Positions 12,166-24,135 of a stretch of DNA of 64,000 nt are shown here, in pieces. The translations under genes and the position numbers were made by a program. The DNA comes from Dromiciops gliroides (Eukaryota; Chordata; Mammalia; Microbiotheria; Microbiotheriidae). The DNA lies in assembly GCF_019393635.1 (NCBI RefSeq), contig NC_057867.1, positions 3,439,889 through 3,503,888 on the forward strand, in the 5' to 3' direction. A model generated the notes under the pieces. It was given only the letters and a program-made list of their open reading frames with translations, had not been told where the DNA came from and searched no databases. Within the stretch, counting starts at the first letter, position 1, and each line of letters starts with the position of its first letter.

Positions 12166-12450
12166 GTTGGTGATCAAGAAGGGACTTTAGAGGAAAAGAG
12201 ACAAGTCTGCCTTAGGGTCTCCCAGGAACCTCCTTTTTTGAGTGCTCAACAGGTGAAACTTTGTCAGCTAGAAATAGGGCCTGTCACCTACAAAGAGGGC
12301 CTTTCCTGAGAAACTATAAGTTGAGATTTTGACTCTTTCCTCAACCTAAAACTTCGGATTCTAACCTTCAATCATCTCTGGCTAAGAGTTTATGTGTCTA
12401 TATTTCTGTTTTTAGTGTTTGAGCTGTAGCCTTGTAACTTTCACTCACAG
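12166..12450 (+). mobile_element. Probable endogenous retrovirus leader remnant
   Basis: This unique sequence directly follows the LTR and begins gttggtgatcaagaaggga, where a primer-binding site would lie. I cannot name the tRNA it would match. There is no gag-like frame, and L1 ORF2 sequence starts near 12450-12480. Assignment rests on position only. Confidence 0.4.
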
Positions 12451-12548
12451 AGAAGAATTACAAGTACATTATCAAGTACATCTGTCAAAAATATAAGTTT
12501 CTCAGAATAACAGAAGAGGAAATAGAATACTTAAATAACTACATTTTA

Positions 12549-12695
12549 TTTTATTTTTTTGTGGGACAATGAGAGTTAGGTGACTTGCCCAGGGTCACAC
12601 AGCTAGTAAGTATGAAGTGTCTGAAGCCAGATTTGAACTCAGGTCCTCCTGAATCCAGGGTGGGTGCTTTATCCACTATACCACTTAGCTGCCCC
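12549..12695 (-). mobile_element. SINE in L1 ORF2
   Basis: Reverse-orientation SINE. The target duplication ataactacatttta is at 12535-12548 and 12696-12709. Many substitutions relative to the other copies suggest some age. Confidence 0.9.
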
Positions 12696-12780
12696 ATAAC
12701 TACATTTTAGAAAAAAAGATTGATCAAGTCATCAATGAATACCCTAAGAAAGAATCTCAAGTGAATTCTACCAAACATTT

Positions 12781-12923
12781 TTTTTTTTGCAGGGCAATGA
12801 GGATAAAGTGACTCGCCCAGGGTTACACAGCTAGTAAGCATCAAGTGCCTGAGGCTGGATTTGAACTCAGGTCCTCCTAAATCCAAGGCTGGTGCTTTAT
12901 CCACTGTAACACCTAGCTGCCCC
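12781..12923 (-). mobile_element. SINE in L1 ORF2
   Basis: Reverse-orientation SINE with a T-run at its plus-strand start. The target duplication attctaccaaacattt is at 12765-12780 and from about 12926. It lies about 85 bp from the previous SINE in the same host. Confidence 0.9.
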
Positions 12924-15136
12924 GTATTCTACCAAACATTTAAGGAACCATTAATTTCAATACTGTGTAAACTATTTGGGAAAATAGGTGAAGGAGTCCT
13001 ACGAAATTCCTTTTATGACACAAATGTGGTGCTGATACATAAACCAGGAAGAACCAAAACAGAGAAAGAAAATGATAGACTAATCTTCCTAATGAATATT
13101 AATGCAAAAATTTAAATAAAATATTAGCAAGGAGATTACAGCAATTTGTCATGAGGATACTATACTATGACTAGGCAGGATTTATACCAGGAATGCAGGG
13201 CTAGTTCAATTTTAGGAAAACCATCACATCAATAACAAAACCAACAGAAATCACATAATTATATTAATAGATATAGAAAAAGCTTTTGACAAAATACAGC
13301 ACCCATTCCTGTTAAAAAAAACACTGGAGAGCATAGGAATAAATAGAGCTTTCCTTAAAATGATAAGTACTATGTATCTAAAACTATTAGCAAGCATTAT
13401 CTGTAATAGAGATAAGCTAGAAGCCTTCCCAATAAGATCAGGGGTGAAACAAGGAGGCCCATTATCACTGCTATTATTCAATACTGTATTAGAAATGTTA
13501 GATTTAGAAATAAGAGAAGAAAAAGAAATTGAAAGAATTAGAATAAGCAATGAGGAAACAAAACTATCACTCTTTGCAAATGATAGTATGGTATACTTAG
13601 AGAATCCTAGAGAATCAACTAAAAAACTGCTTGAAATAATTAACAACTTTAGCAAAGCTGCAGGATATCAAATAAACCCACATAAATCATCAGCATTTCT
13701 ATATATTACCAACAAAGCCAAGAAGCAAGAGATAGAGAAATTCTATTTAAAATAACTGTAGACAACATAAAATGTTTGGGAATCTACCTGCCAAGGGAAA
13801 TCCAGGAACAAAATTATATGAACAAAATTACAAAACACTTTTCACACAAATAAAGTCAGATCTAAACAACTGGAAAAAATATCAATGCTCATGAGTAGAC
13901 TGAGCTAATATAATGAAAATGACAATTTTACCTACATTAATTAAGTTATTCAATGCCATAACAATCAAACAACCAAAAATATTTTATAGAGCTAGAAAAA
14001 ATGATGACAAAATTCATCTGGAAGAACAAAAGCTGTATGACAAAGCTGTAGTCATCAAAAGAATATGATACTGCATAAGAAATAGGGTGGTAGATCAGTG
14101 GAATAGATTAGGTATACAATACACAATAGTAAATGACCATAGTCATCTAGTACTTGATAAATGCAAAGATCCAAGCTTTCAGGTCAAGAAATCACCTTTT
14201 GACAAAACTTGCTGGCAGAAACTAGGTATAGACCAACATCTCATACCATAAACAAAGATAAGGTTGAAACAGGTATATGGGGAGTTCCGGAGGTAGAGCC
14301 AAGATGGTGGAGTGAAGTCAGGAAGCTGTCTGAGCTCTCCCAAATTTCCCTAAGAAACAATGTTAAATTAAGCCTCTCAACAGAATATGGAGTTGCAAAA
14401 CCTGCAAAAAGATGGAATAAAACTACCTTCTGACTTAAGATAACCTAGAAAGTCTTCAGGAAAGGTCTGTCTCAGCTGGGTAAAAGCTCAGTGCAGAGGG
14501 TGTCTGGGCAAGCCAGCAAAAGGCTCTTAGCCATAGTATAGATCAGCAGCTAAGGACCTTTGGTCCTAGCTCAGCAAGCTAATGGTACAGCAGGACAGTT
14601 GTGAGGTGGCCAGCCCCAACTCAGAAGGCAATCTGCCAGTTGGGGTATCTACTACCCAAGAGGTCCAACTAGGCTGGGCCACTCCAGTGCTGGGCTCCTG
14701 GCCTCCAGCAAAAGTAGCTTGAGACAGTGCATGCTGTACCTCAGGAACAGAACTCAACTTTAAAAAGCACGAAAGAGGCTAAAATATGAATAAGAAATAG
14801 AAAAGAACCCTTACCATAGAAAATTACTATGATGACAGGGAAGATCAAAACATAAACTCAGAGGAGGCCAACTATGTCAAAGGGGAAGAGGAATTGGTCT
14901 CAAGACCAAAAAGCCCTCTAGGAAGAAGTCAAAAAGGATTTTATAAACCAAATAAGAGAGGTAGAAGAAAAATTGGGAAAAGAAATGAGAGTTATGCAAG
15001 AGAGAGTCAATAGCTTGGAAAAAGGACAAAAATTGACTGAGGAAAACAACTCATTAAAAAATGCAATTGGCCAAATAGAAAGAGAGGTGCAAAAGCTCAC
15101 TGGAGAAAATAATTCCTTAAGAATCAGAATTGGGAA

Positions 15137-15528
15137 TTATATGTTGATCAACTGTGATAGACTTGATTCTTCTCAGCAATACAATGGTACAAAGTTCCAA
15201 AGGACTCATCGTGGAAAATTTTCTCCAAATCCAGAAAAAAAAGAACTGTGGAATATGGATGTAGACTGAACCATAGTATTTCTTTTCTTTTTGGTGCTGT
15301 TGTTTTTCTTTTTTGAGGTTTTTCCTTTTTGCTCTGATTTGTCTTTCACAGCAAGACTAATGCAGAAATATGTTTAATTTGATTGTACATATATAACATT
15401 TATCAGATTACTTGCTGTCTTGGGGAGGGGGGAGGGAGGGAGAAAAATTTGAAACTAGAAACAAATGTTGAAAACTATCTTTATATGTAACTGGAAAATA
15501 ATAAAATGCTTTTATAATTTTTAAAAAA
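15137..15528 (+). mobile_element. 5'-truncated L1 3' end nested in ORF1
   Basis: About 390 bp of L1 3' end ('tcagattacttgctgtcttg', G-rich tract, then 'gaaaactatctttatatgta' and A-rich tail) interrupts the ORF1 frame. The bracketing duplication atcagaattggg occurs just before it (ending near 15136) and just after it (from about 15532). Removing the insert rejoins ORF1 on the pattern of the copy at 59280-59100. Confidence 0.88.
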
Positions 15529-17179
15529 GCATCAGAATTGGGCAGATGGATCCACCAATTGCCTCCTGAAAGAGACCTCAAAAGGAAAACTCCAAGGAAT
15601 ATCATAGCCAAATTCCAGAATTATCACATAAAGGAGAAAATACATCAAGCAGACAGAAAGAATCAATTTAAATATCAAGGAGCAACAATCAGGATCACAC
15701 AGGACCTAGCAGTTTCAAAATTAAAAAATCAGAGGGCTTGGAATATGATATTCCAGAGAACAAAGCAACTTGTATTACAACCAAGAATGTAATATCCAGC
15801 AAAATTAATCATAATCTTTCAGGGGAAAAGATGGACATTCAATGAAATGGGGGACTTTAAAACTTTCCTAATGAAAAGCCCAGAACTGAACAGAAAATTC
15901 AATCTACAAATACAAGACTCAAAAGAAGCATAAAAAGGTAAAACATGTTATTCAATAAAGTTGAAATGTTTACATCCCTACACAGGAAGAAGATACTTCT
16001 GACTTTTGAGAACTGTATCTTTATTGGGACAGATAAGAGCAGTACACATAGACAGAGGGTGTGGGTACAAGTTGATTTTGATGTGATGATATTAAAAAAA
16101 ACCTTAAGGGGTGACAAAAAGGATTATACTGGGAGAAAAGGGAAGGAAGAATGGGGTTAAACACATCACATGAAGAGGCACAAAAGACTTCTTGACCTTA
16201 CTTTCATCTGATTTGGCTCAGGGAGGGAATGACATCCACACTTCATTTATCTTACCCTATAGGGAAGTAAGAGGGGAAAGGGGAAAGAAAAGGGTGGGGT
16301 GCTGATAGAAGGGAAGGTAAAACTAGGAGGCAAAAGGGGAAAGAAAAAGGGAAGTGTGGCTGACAGAACGGAGGGCAAAGCTAGGAGGCAAAAAAGGAAA
16401 GGACAAAAGGGAGGTGAGGCTGATAGAAGGGAGAGTAGACTGAGGGAGTGGTGTTCAGAAGTAAAACACTAGTGAGAAGGAACAAAGGGAAAGGAAAGAG
16501 AAAAGTATAAACAAGGGGGAAAAAAGGAGGTAGGGAAATACGCAGTTAGTAATAATAACTGTGAATGTGAATGGGATGAACTCTCCCATAAAATGGAAGC
16601 AGATAACAGAATGGATTAAAAACTGTACCCTACAAGATGTTTACAAGAAACACATTTGAAGCAGAAAGATACACACAGAGGAAATGTAAAAGCCTGGAGC
16701 AGAATATATTATGCATCAGTTGAAGTAAAAAAACCAGGGGTTGGCAATCCTTATCTCAGACAAAGTAAAAGCAAAAACAGACTTAATTAAAAGAGATAAG
16801 GAAGGAAACTACATCTTGCTAAAAGGTAACATACAATGAAGTAATATCAATACTAAACATATATGTATCAAATGGTACAGCATCCAGATTCTTAGAGAAG
16901 AAGTTAAGTGACCTACAGGAAGAAAGAAATAGTGAAACTATATTAGTTAGGGACCTCAATCTCTTCCTCTCACAACTAGATAAATATAACTACAAAATTA
17001 ATAAGAAAGAAGTTAAGGAGGTGAATAGAATTGAGCATGTATTAGGGCATAAAACACTCACAGCCAAATGCAGAAAGGCAGAAATAGTAAATACATAATT
17101 TTTAGATCATGATACAACAAAAATTATGTGTAATAAAGGACCATGGAAAGATAGACTAAAAATGAATTGGAAACTAAAT

Positions 17180-17232
17180 AATCACATCTTAAAGAATGAG
17201 TGGTCAAAAAAAAAAAGAATGAGTGGTCAAAC
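17180..17232 (+). repeat. Direct duplication flanking an A-run (tail-only insertion)
   Basis: 'gaatgagtggtcaaa' occurs at 17194-17208 and again at 17217-17231, separated by a short A-run. This looks like a retroinsertion reduced to its tail plus target duplication, inside L1 ORF2. Confidence 0.6.
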
Positions 17233-17593
17233 AACAAATCATAGGAACAATAAAAAATTTAATCCAAGAGAATGATAACAATGAAACAAAATACCAAAAC
17301 TTATGGGATGCAGCCAAAGAAGTTGTTTGGGGAAATTTTATAACTCTAAATGCCTGCATGAATAAAACAAAGAAAGAGATCAATGAACTGGGCATGCAAC
17401 TAAAAAAGCTAGAAAAAGAACAAATTTAAAACCCCCAATTAAATACCAAATGAGAAATTCTGAAAATTAAAGGAGAAATTAATAAAATTGAAAGTAAGAA
17501 AACTATAGAATTAATAAAGAAAACTAAGATCTGGTTCTATCAAAAAACAAATAAAATAGATAAACCTCTGGTTAATTTGATTACAAAAAGAAA

Positions 17594-17732
17594 GGGGCAG
17601 CTAGGTGGTGCAGTGGATAGAGCATTGGCCCTGGAGTCAGGAGGACCTGAGTTCAAGTCCGGCCTCAGACACTTGCCAACTTACTAGCTGTGTGACCCTG
17701 GGCAAGTCACTTAATCCCAATAGCCTCACCAA

Positions 17733-17768
<36 letters not shown>

Positions 17769-17770
17769 AA
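17594..17770 (+). mobile_element. SINE with (GAAA)n tail in L1 ORF2
   Basis: Forward SINE with complete head (ggggcagctaggtggtgcag), B-box-like gagttcaagtccgg and 3' part. The tail is about nine GAAA units. It interrupts the L1 just before its reverse transcriptase region. Confidence 0.92.
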
Positions 17771-20255
17771 ACCAAATTACTGGTATCGAAAATGAAAGGG
17801 GTGAATTCACCACCAATGAAGAGGAAATTAAAGCAATAATTAGGAGCTATTTTGTCCAAGTATATGTCAATAAATTTGACAATCTCAATGAAAAGAATGA
17901 ATATTTACAAAAATGTAAATTGCCCAGATGAGGAAATAAAATCCTCAAATAAGACCATTTTAGAAAAAGAAATTGAACAAGCCATCAACGAACTCTCTAA
18001 AAAAAAATCTCCAGGGTCAGATGGGTTTACAATTGAATTCTGCCAAACATGTAAAGAACAATTAATTCCAATACTAAACAAACTATTTGAAAAAATAGGT
18101 GGAGTCCTACTAAATTCCTCTTATGAGATAAATATGGTGCTGATACCTAAACCAGGAAGAGCAAAAAAAGAGAAAGAAAAATATAGATCAATCTCCCTAA
18201 TGAATATTGATGCAAAAATTCTAAATAGAATATTAGGAAAGAGATTATGGCACTACATCACCAGGATAATACACTATGACCAGGTGGGATTTATATAGGA
18301 ATGCAGGGCTGGTTCAATATTAGGAAAACTATCAACATAATCCACCACATCAATAACAAAACTAACCAGAATTATATGATTATCTCAATAGATGCAGAGA
18401 AAGCTTTTGACAAAATAGAGCAACCATTCCTATTGATGATAAACAGCATCTATATAAAACCATCAGCAAGCATTATATGTAATGGAGATAAGTTAGAAGC
18501 ATTCCCAATAACATCAGGGGTGAAACAGGGATGTTCATTATCATCACTATTGTTCAATATTGTACTAGAAATGTTAGCCTTAGCAATAAGAGAAGAAAAA
18601 GAAACTGAAGGAATTAGAATAAGCAAGGAGGAAACAAAATTAGCACTCTTTGCAGATGATATGATGGTATACTTAGAGAATCAACTAAAAAATTACTTCA
18701 AACAATTAACAACTTTAGCAAAGTAGCAGGATATAAAATAAAACCACATAAATCATCAGCATTTCTATACCTGACCAACAAAATCCAGCAGCAAGAGATA
18801 GAAAGAGAAATTTCATTTAAAGTAATGGTAGATAATATAAAATACTTGGGAGTCTACCTGCCAAGACAAACCCAGGAACTCTATGAACATAATTACAAAA
18901 CACTTTTCACACAAATCAAATCAGCTCTAAATAATTGGAAAAATATCAATTGCTCATGGATAGGCTGAGCTAATATAATAAAAATGACAATTCTACCTAA
19001 ATTAATTTGCCTATTCAGTGCCATACCAATCAGACTACCTAAAAATGATTTTATAGAGCTAGAAAAAATAATAAAAAAATTTATCTGGAAAAACAAAAGG
19101 TCAAGAATGTCAAGGGAACTAATGAAAAAAAATGCACAGGAAGGTGGGTTAGCTGTACCAAATCTGGAGCTCTACTATAAAGCAGTAGTCATCAAAACTA
19201 TTTGGTACTGGCTAAGAAATAGAATAAGAATCAATGGAATAGGCTAGGCACAGGAGACACAGTAGTAAATGACTTTAGTAATGTACTGTTTGATAAACCC
19301 AAACACTCGAGCTTCTAGGATAAAAGCTCACTATTTGACAAAAACTGCTGGGAAAACTAGAAGATAGTATGGCAGAAATTAGGCATAGACCAACATCTTA
19401 CACCTTATACTAAAATAAGGTCAAAATGGGTACATGATTTAGACATAAAAGGTAATACCATAGGTAAATTAGGAGAGGAAGGAATAGTTTACCTTTCAGA
19501 TCTTTGGAAAGGAAAACAGTTTATGACCAAACAAGAGATAGAGAATATTATTAAATGCAAAATGGATGATTACATTAAATTAAAAAGATTTTGTACAAAT
19601 AGAAGCAATGCAGCCAAAATTAGAAGGGAGTCAGAAAACTGGGAAACAATTTTTATAGCCAGTACGTCTGATAAAGGCCTCATTTCTAAAATATATCAGG
19701 AACTAAATCAAATTTATAAGAATCCAAGTCATTCCCCAATTAAGAAATGGTCAAAGGATATGAACAGGCAGTTTTCTGAGGAAGAAATCAAAGTTACCCA
19801 TTACCATATGAAAAAATGCTCTAAATCACTAGTGATTAGAGAAATGCAAATTAAAACAACTCTTGATTCTTCTCAGCAATACAATGGTCCAAGATAGTTC
19901 CAAAGGACTCATGATGGAAAATGCTCTCCAAATCCAAAAAAACCAAACAAAACCAAATAAACAAAAAAAAAACAACCCTGTGGAATATGGATGCCGATTG
20001 TACTATACTATTTCTTTTGTTTTTGGTGCTATTGTTTTTCTTTTTTGAGGTTTTTCCTTTTTGCTCTGATTCTTCTCTTATAATATGACAAATGTAGAAA
20101 TATGTTTAATGTTATTGCACATATATAACCTATATCAGATTACTTGCTGTCTTGGGGAGGGGGGAGGAAGGAAGAAAAATTTGAAACTAGAAATCTTATA
20201 AAAACAAATGTTGAAAACTATCTCTACATGTAACTGGAAAATAATAAAATACTTT

Positions 20256-20413
20256 TGTTTGTTTGTTTGTTTGTTTTAGTGAGGCAATTGGGGTTAAGTG
20301 ACTTGCCCAGTGTCACACAGCTAGTAAGTGTTATGTGTCTGAGGCCGGATTTGAACTGAGGTACTCCTGATTCCAGGGCCAGTGCTCTATACACTGCGCC
20401 ACCTAGCTGCCCC
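20256..20413 (-). mobile_element. SINE with (CAAA)n tail in L1 3' end
   Basis: Reverse SINE. The plus strand starts with (TTTG)n, that is a (CAAA)n tail. The target duplication ataaaatactttt flanks it, repeated from 20414. The host L1's own tail continues after it. Confidence 0.92.
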
Positions 20414-20440
20414 ATAAAATACTTTTATAATTAAAAAAAG

Positions 20441-22658
20441 AATCAACTAAAAACCTACTTGAAACAATTAACAACTTTACCAAAGTTGCAGGATATAAAA
20501 TAAACCCACATAAATAATCAGTATTTCTATATATGACCAACAAAACCCAGCAGCAAGAGATAGAAAGAGAAATTCCATTTAAAATAACTGTAGACAATAT
20601 AAAATATTTGGGAGTCTAACTGCCAAGGGAAACCCAGGAACTATATGAACACAACTACAAAATACTTTTCACGCAAATAAAATGAGATCTAAACAAATGG
20701 AAAAATATCAATTGCTCGTGGGTAGGCTGTGTTAATATAATAAAAATGACAATTCTACCTAAATTAATTTACTTATTCAGTGCCATACCAAATTACCAAA
20801 AATTATTTCATAGAGCTAGAAAAAATAATAAAATTCATCTAGAATAACAAAAGATCAAGAATATCAGGGGAATTAATGAAAAAATGCAAAGGAAGGTGGC
20901 CTACCTGTACCAGATCTAAAACTATTATAAAGCAGAAACCATCAAAAATATTTGGTACTGGCTAAGAAATAGAGTGGTGGATCAGTGGAACAGGTTAGGC
21001 ACATAAAACACAGCAGTAAAGGAATATAGAAATCTCCTGTTTGATAAAACCAGACTCTAGCCTCTGGGATAAGAACTCACTTTTTGACAACAACTGCTGG
21101 GAAAACTGGAAAATAGCATGGCAGAAACTAGGCGTAGACCAATATCTTACACCATACACCAAGGTAAAGTCAAAATGGGTAGAAGATCTAGACATAAAGG
21201 GTCATAGACAAATTAGAAAAGGAAGGAATAGTTTACTTGTCAGATCTATGGAGAGGGGGAATTTATGACTGAAAATGAGATAGAGAACATTATGAAATAC
21301 ATAATGGATCATTTTGATTACATTAAATGAAAAAGTTTTTGCCCGAATAAAACCAATGCAAACAAGATTAGAAGGAAAGCAAAAATCTGGGAAATAATTT
21401 TCACAGCCAAAAGGCCTCATATCTAAAACATATAGAAAACTGAATCAAATATATAAGAATACAAGTCATTCTCCAATTGAGAAATGGTCAAAGGATATGA
21501 ACAAACAGTTTTCAGATGATGAAATTAAAGCTATCTACAGCCATATGAAAAAATGTTCTCAATCACTGCTGATTAGAGAAATGCAAATTAAAACTACTCT
21601 GAGCGGGGCAGCTAGATGGCATGGGGCAGCTAGATGGCGCAGTGGATAGAGCACTGGCCCTGGAGTCAGGAGTACCTACCTGAGTTCAAATCTGGCCTCA
21701 GACACTTAACACTTACTAGCTGTGTGACCCTGGGCAAGTCACTTAACCCCAATTGCCTCACTTAAAAAAAAAAACTACTCTGAGCTACCACCTCATACCT
21801 ATCCAATTAGCTAATGTGACAAAAAAGGAAAATGATAAATGTTGGAGAAGATGTGGTAAAATTGGAACACTAATGCACTGTTGGTGGAACTGTGAACTGA
21901 TCCAACCATTCTGGAGAGCAATTTGGAACCATGCCCAAAAGGCTTTAAAACTGCATACCCTTTGACCCACCTATACCACTACTAGGTCTATATCCCAAAG
22001 AGATCATAAAAAGGGAAAAGGATCCATATGTACAAAAATATTTATAGATGTTCTTTTTGTGGTGGCAAAGAATTGGAAACTGAGGGGATGCCCATCAATT
22101 GGGGAGTAGCTGAACAAGTTGTGGTATGTGAATATAATGGAATATTATTATGTTGTAAGAAATGATAAGCAGGCAGATTTCAGAAAAACCCGGATAGACT
22201 TACATGAATTAATGCTGAGTGAAATGAGCAGAACCAAGAGAACATTATACACAGCATCAAAAACATTGTGTGATGATTGACTGTGATAGATTTAGTTCTT
22301 CTCAGCAATATGATTCAAGACAATGCCAAAAGACTCATGAAGGAAAATGTTCTCCACATAGAAAGAACTATGGAGTCTGAATGCATATTGAAGCATACTA
22401 CTGTTGTTGCTTCTTCTTTCTTGTGGTTTTTTCTCCCTTTTGTTCTGACTCTTCTCTTACAACATGACTAATGTGGAAATATGTTTAACATGACTATAAT
22501 GTATAACCTGTATCAGATTGCAAGCTGGCCTTGGGAGGGGAGACAGAAGGGAGGGTGAGAGAAAAACCTGGAATTCAAAATCTGACAAAAATGAATGTTG
22601 AAAACTATCTTTACATGTAATTTGAAAAAAAAATCTTGTAAAATAAAAAAAGGAAATG
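20441..22658 (+). mobile_element. Second 5'-truncated L1, directly after the first
   Basis: It begins in ORF2 (aatcaactaaaaacctactt, equivalent to 18683 in the previous element). It continues through the ORF2 C-terminus ('ttagagaaatgcaaattaaa', 'gttggtggaactgtgaactg', 'gcatcaattggggagtagct'-like) to a 3' end near 22600-22650. It starts exactly at the A-rich tail of the preceding L1. Many stops. Confidence 0.82.
21605..21774 (+). mobile_element. SINE with duplicated head
   Basis: Forward SINE in L1 ORF2. The first 16-18 bp (ggggcagctagatggc) are present twice at the 5' end, then the normal body and A-tail. The target duplication aaactactctgagc is at about 21591-21604 and after the tail. Confidence 0.92.
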
Positions 22659-22692
22659 GATATATGATTTATTTTTTTGGATATATGATTTA
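22659..22692. repeat. Direct duplication flanking a T-run
   Basis: ggatatatgattta occurs twice, separated by about six T residues. It sits at the junction of the split host L1, so it may be a tail-only insertion or a remnant of target-site repair. Confidence 0.65.
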
Positions 22693-23924
22693 ATCAAAAA
22701 AGGTGATACCATAAGCAAATTAAGAGAGCAAGGAATAGTTTACCTGCCAGATCTATGGAGAAGGGAAGAATTTATGACCAAACAAGAGATAGAGACCATT
22801 ACAAAATGCAAAATGGATAATTTTGATTATATTAAACTAAAAAGCTTTTACACAAACAAAACCAATGCAACCAAAATTAGAAGGAAAGCAGAAAGCTGGG
22901 AAACAATTTTTATAGCAACTGTCTGATAAAGGCCTCATTTCTCAAATTTGTAGAGAACTGAGTCAAATTTATAAGAATATAAATAATTTCCCCAATTGAT
23001 AAATGGTCAAAAATATGAACAGGCAGTTTTCAGATGAAGAAATCAAAACTACCTATAGTCATGAAAAAATGCTTTAAATCACTACTGATTAGAGAAATGC
23101 AAATTAAAACAACTCTGAAGTACTACTTCATACCTATCAGATTGACTAATATGATAGAAAAGGAAAAAGATAAATGTTGGAGAGGATGTGGGAAAACTGG
23201 GACTATTGTACTACGGGTGGAATTGTTAACTGAACCAACCATTCTGGAGAGCAATTTGAAACTATGCTCAAAAGACAACAAAACTGTGCATATCCTTTGA
23301 TCTAGCAATACCACTACTAGGTCTATGTCCTAAAGAGATCATAAAAAAGGGAAAAGGACCCACATGTACAAAAATATTTATAGCAGCTCTTTTTGTGATG
23401 GCAAAGAATTAAAAATTGAGGGGATATCCATCAATTGGGGAATGGCTGAACAAGTTGTGGCATATAAACATAATGGAATACTGTTGTGCTATAAGAAATG
23501 ATGAGCAGGCAGATTTTTTAAAAACCTGGAAATACTTAAATGAACTGGTGCTGAGTGAAGTGAGCAGATCCAGGAGAACATTGTAACCAGTAACAGTAAC
23601 ACCGTGTGATGATCAGCTATGACTGACTTAGCTCTTCTCAGCAATACACTGATACTAAATAATTCCAAAAGACTCATGATGAAAAATGCTATCCACAACC
23701 AGAGGAAAAACTGATGGAGTCTGAATGCATTTTGAAGCATACTATTTTTCCTTTTTTTCCCCATTTTTTTCCTTTCATTATGCTTTTTCTTTCACAACAT
23801 GACTGAGGAAATATGTTTTGCATTGTTGCACATCTATAGCCTATATAGGATTGCTTGCTGTCTTGGGGAAGAGGGAAGGGAGGGAGAAAAATTTGGAGCT
23901 CAAAATCTTTTAAAAATGAATGTT

Positions 23925-24071
23925 GGGGGTAGCTAGGTGGCACAGCGGATAGAGCACCGGCCCTGGGGTCAGGAGTACCTGAGTTCAAATCCGGCCTCAG
24001 ACACTTAGCACTTACTAGCTGTGTGACCCTGGGCAAGTCACTTAACCCCAATTGCCTCACCAAAAAAAAAA
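23925..24071 (+). mobile_element. SINE in L1 3' UTR
   Basis: Forward SINE, head slightly altered (gggggtagctaggtggcaca), complete body with A-tail. It is flanked by aatgttg on both sides. Confidence 0.92.
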
Positions 24072-24135
24072 ATGTTGAACATTGTATTTATGTGTAATTG
24101 GGAAAAATTTTAAATAGTATTAAAAATTGAAAAAA

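Larger units (their letters stand above)
12451..14277 (+). mobile_element. Host L1, left piece (ORF2 reverse transcriptase, dead)
   Basis: 5'-truncated L1 ORF2. Frames show NINAKI near 13100, IDIEKAFDKIQ near 13270, and SGVKQGGPLS near 13440. The reverse transcriptase active-site motif reads FAND at 13573-13584 instead of FADD, a change in a catalytic aspartate. Frameshifts separate these pieces. Two SINEs (12549-12695, 12781-12923) interrupt the front. The sequence breaks near 14277 in 'aggttgaaacaggtatatgg' and resumes near 22659, so a later L1 insertion split this element. Confidence 0.85.
14278..20440 (+). mobile_element. Near full-length L1, disrupted
   Basis: It starts with an L1 5' end (gaggtagagccaagatggtg, near 14290). 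ORF1 follows at about 14785-15930, including a coiled coil (EENNSLKNAIGQIEREVQKL near 15050) and the C-terminal part RAWNMIFQRTKQL near 15740. ORF2 starts near 16545 with an endonuclease motif LQETHLKQKDTHRG near 16640. The reverse transcriptase has [13 protein letters not shown] near 18015, GVKQGCSLS near 18520 and an intact FADD at 18649-18660. The end of ORF2 (REMQIKTTL near 19840) jumps directly to 3' UTR-like sequence at about 19862, an apparent internal deletion. The 3' end is near 20440. Insertions: an L1 tail (15137-15528) and SINEs (17594, 20256). Frameshifts and stops make it inactive. Confidence 0.85.
22659..24135 (+). mobile_element. Host L1, right piece (continuation of 12451-14277)
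   Basis: ORF2 resumes where the left piece stopped ('ggatatatgatttaatcaaa', 'ggtgataccataagcaaatt') and runs through the ORF2 C-terminus to an L1 3' end ('ttgcttgctgtcttggggaa' near 23850, 'gaacattgtatttatgtgta' near 24075). A 14-bp duplication around a T-run lies at 22659-22692. A SINE sits in the 3' UTR. Confidence 0.8.

Noticed and set aside
12166-12450. Named primer-binding site for a specific tRNA
   Set aside because: I could not match the sequence to a tRNA 3' end with confidence.
17594-17734. tRNA-like gene (A and B box words in ggggcagctaggtgg... / gagttcaa.tcc)
   Set aside because: It is the tRNA-derived head of a SINE; there is no cloverleaf, and the sequence continues into SINE core and tail.
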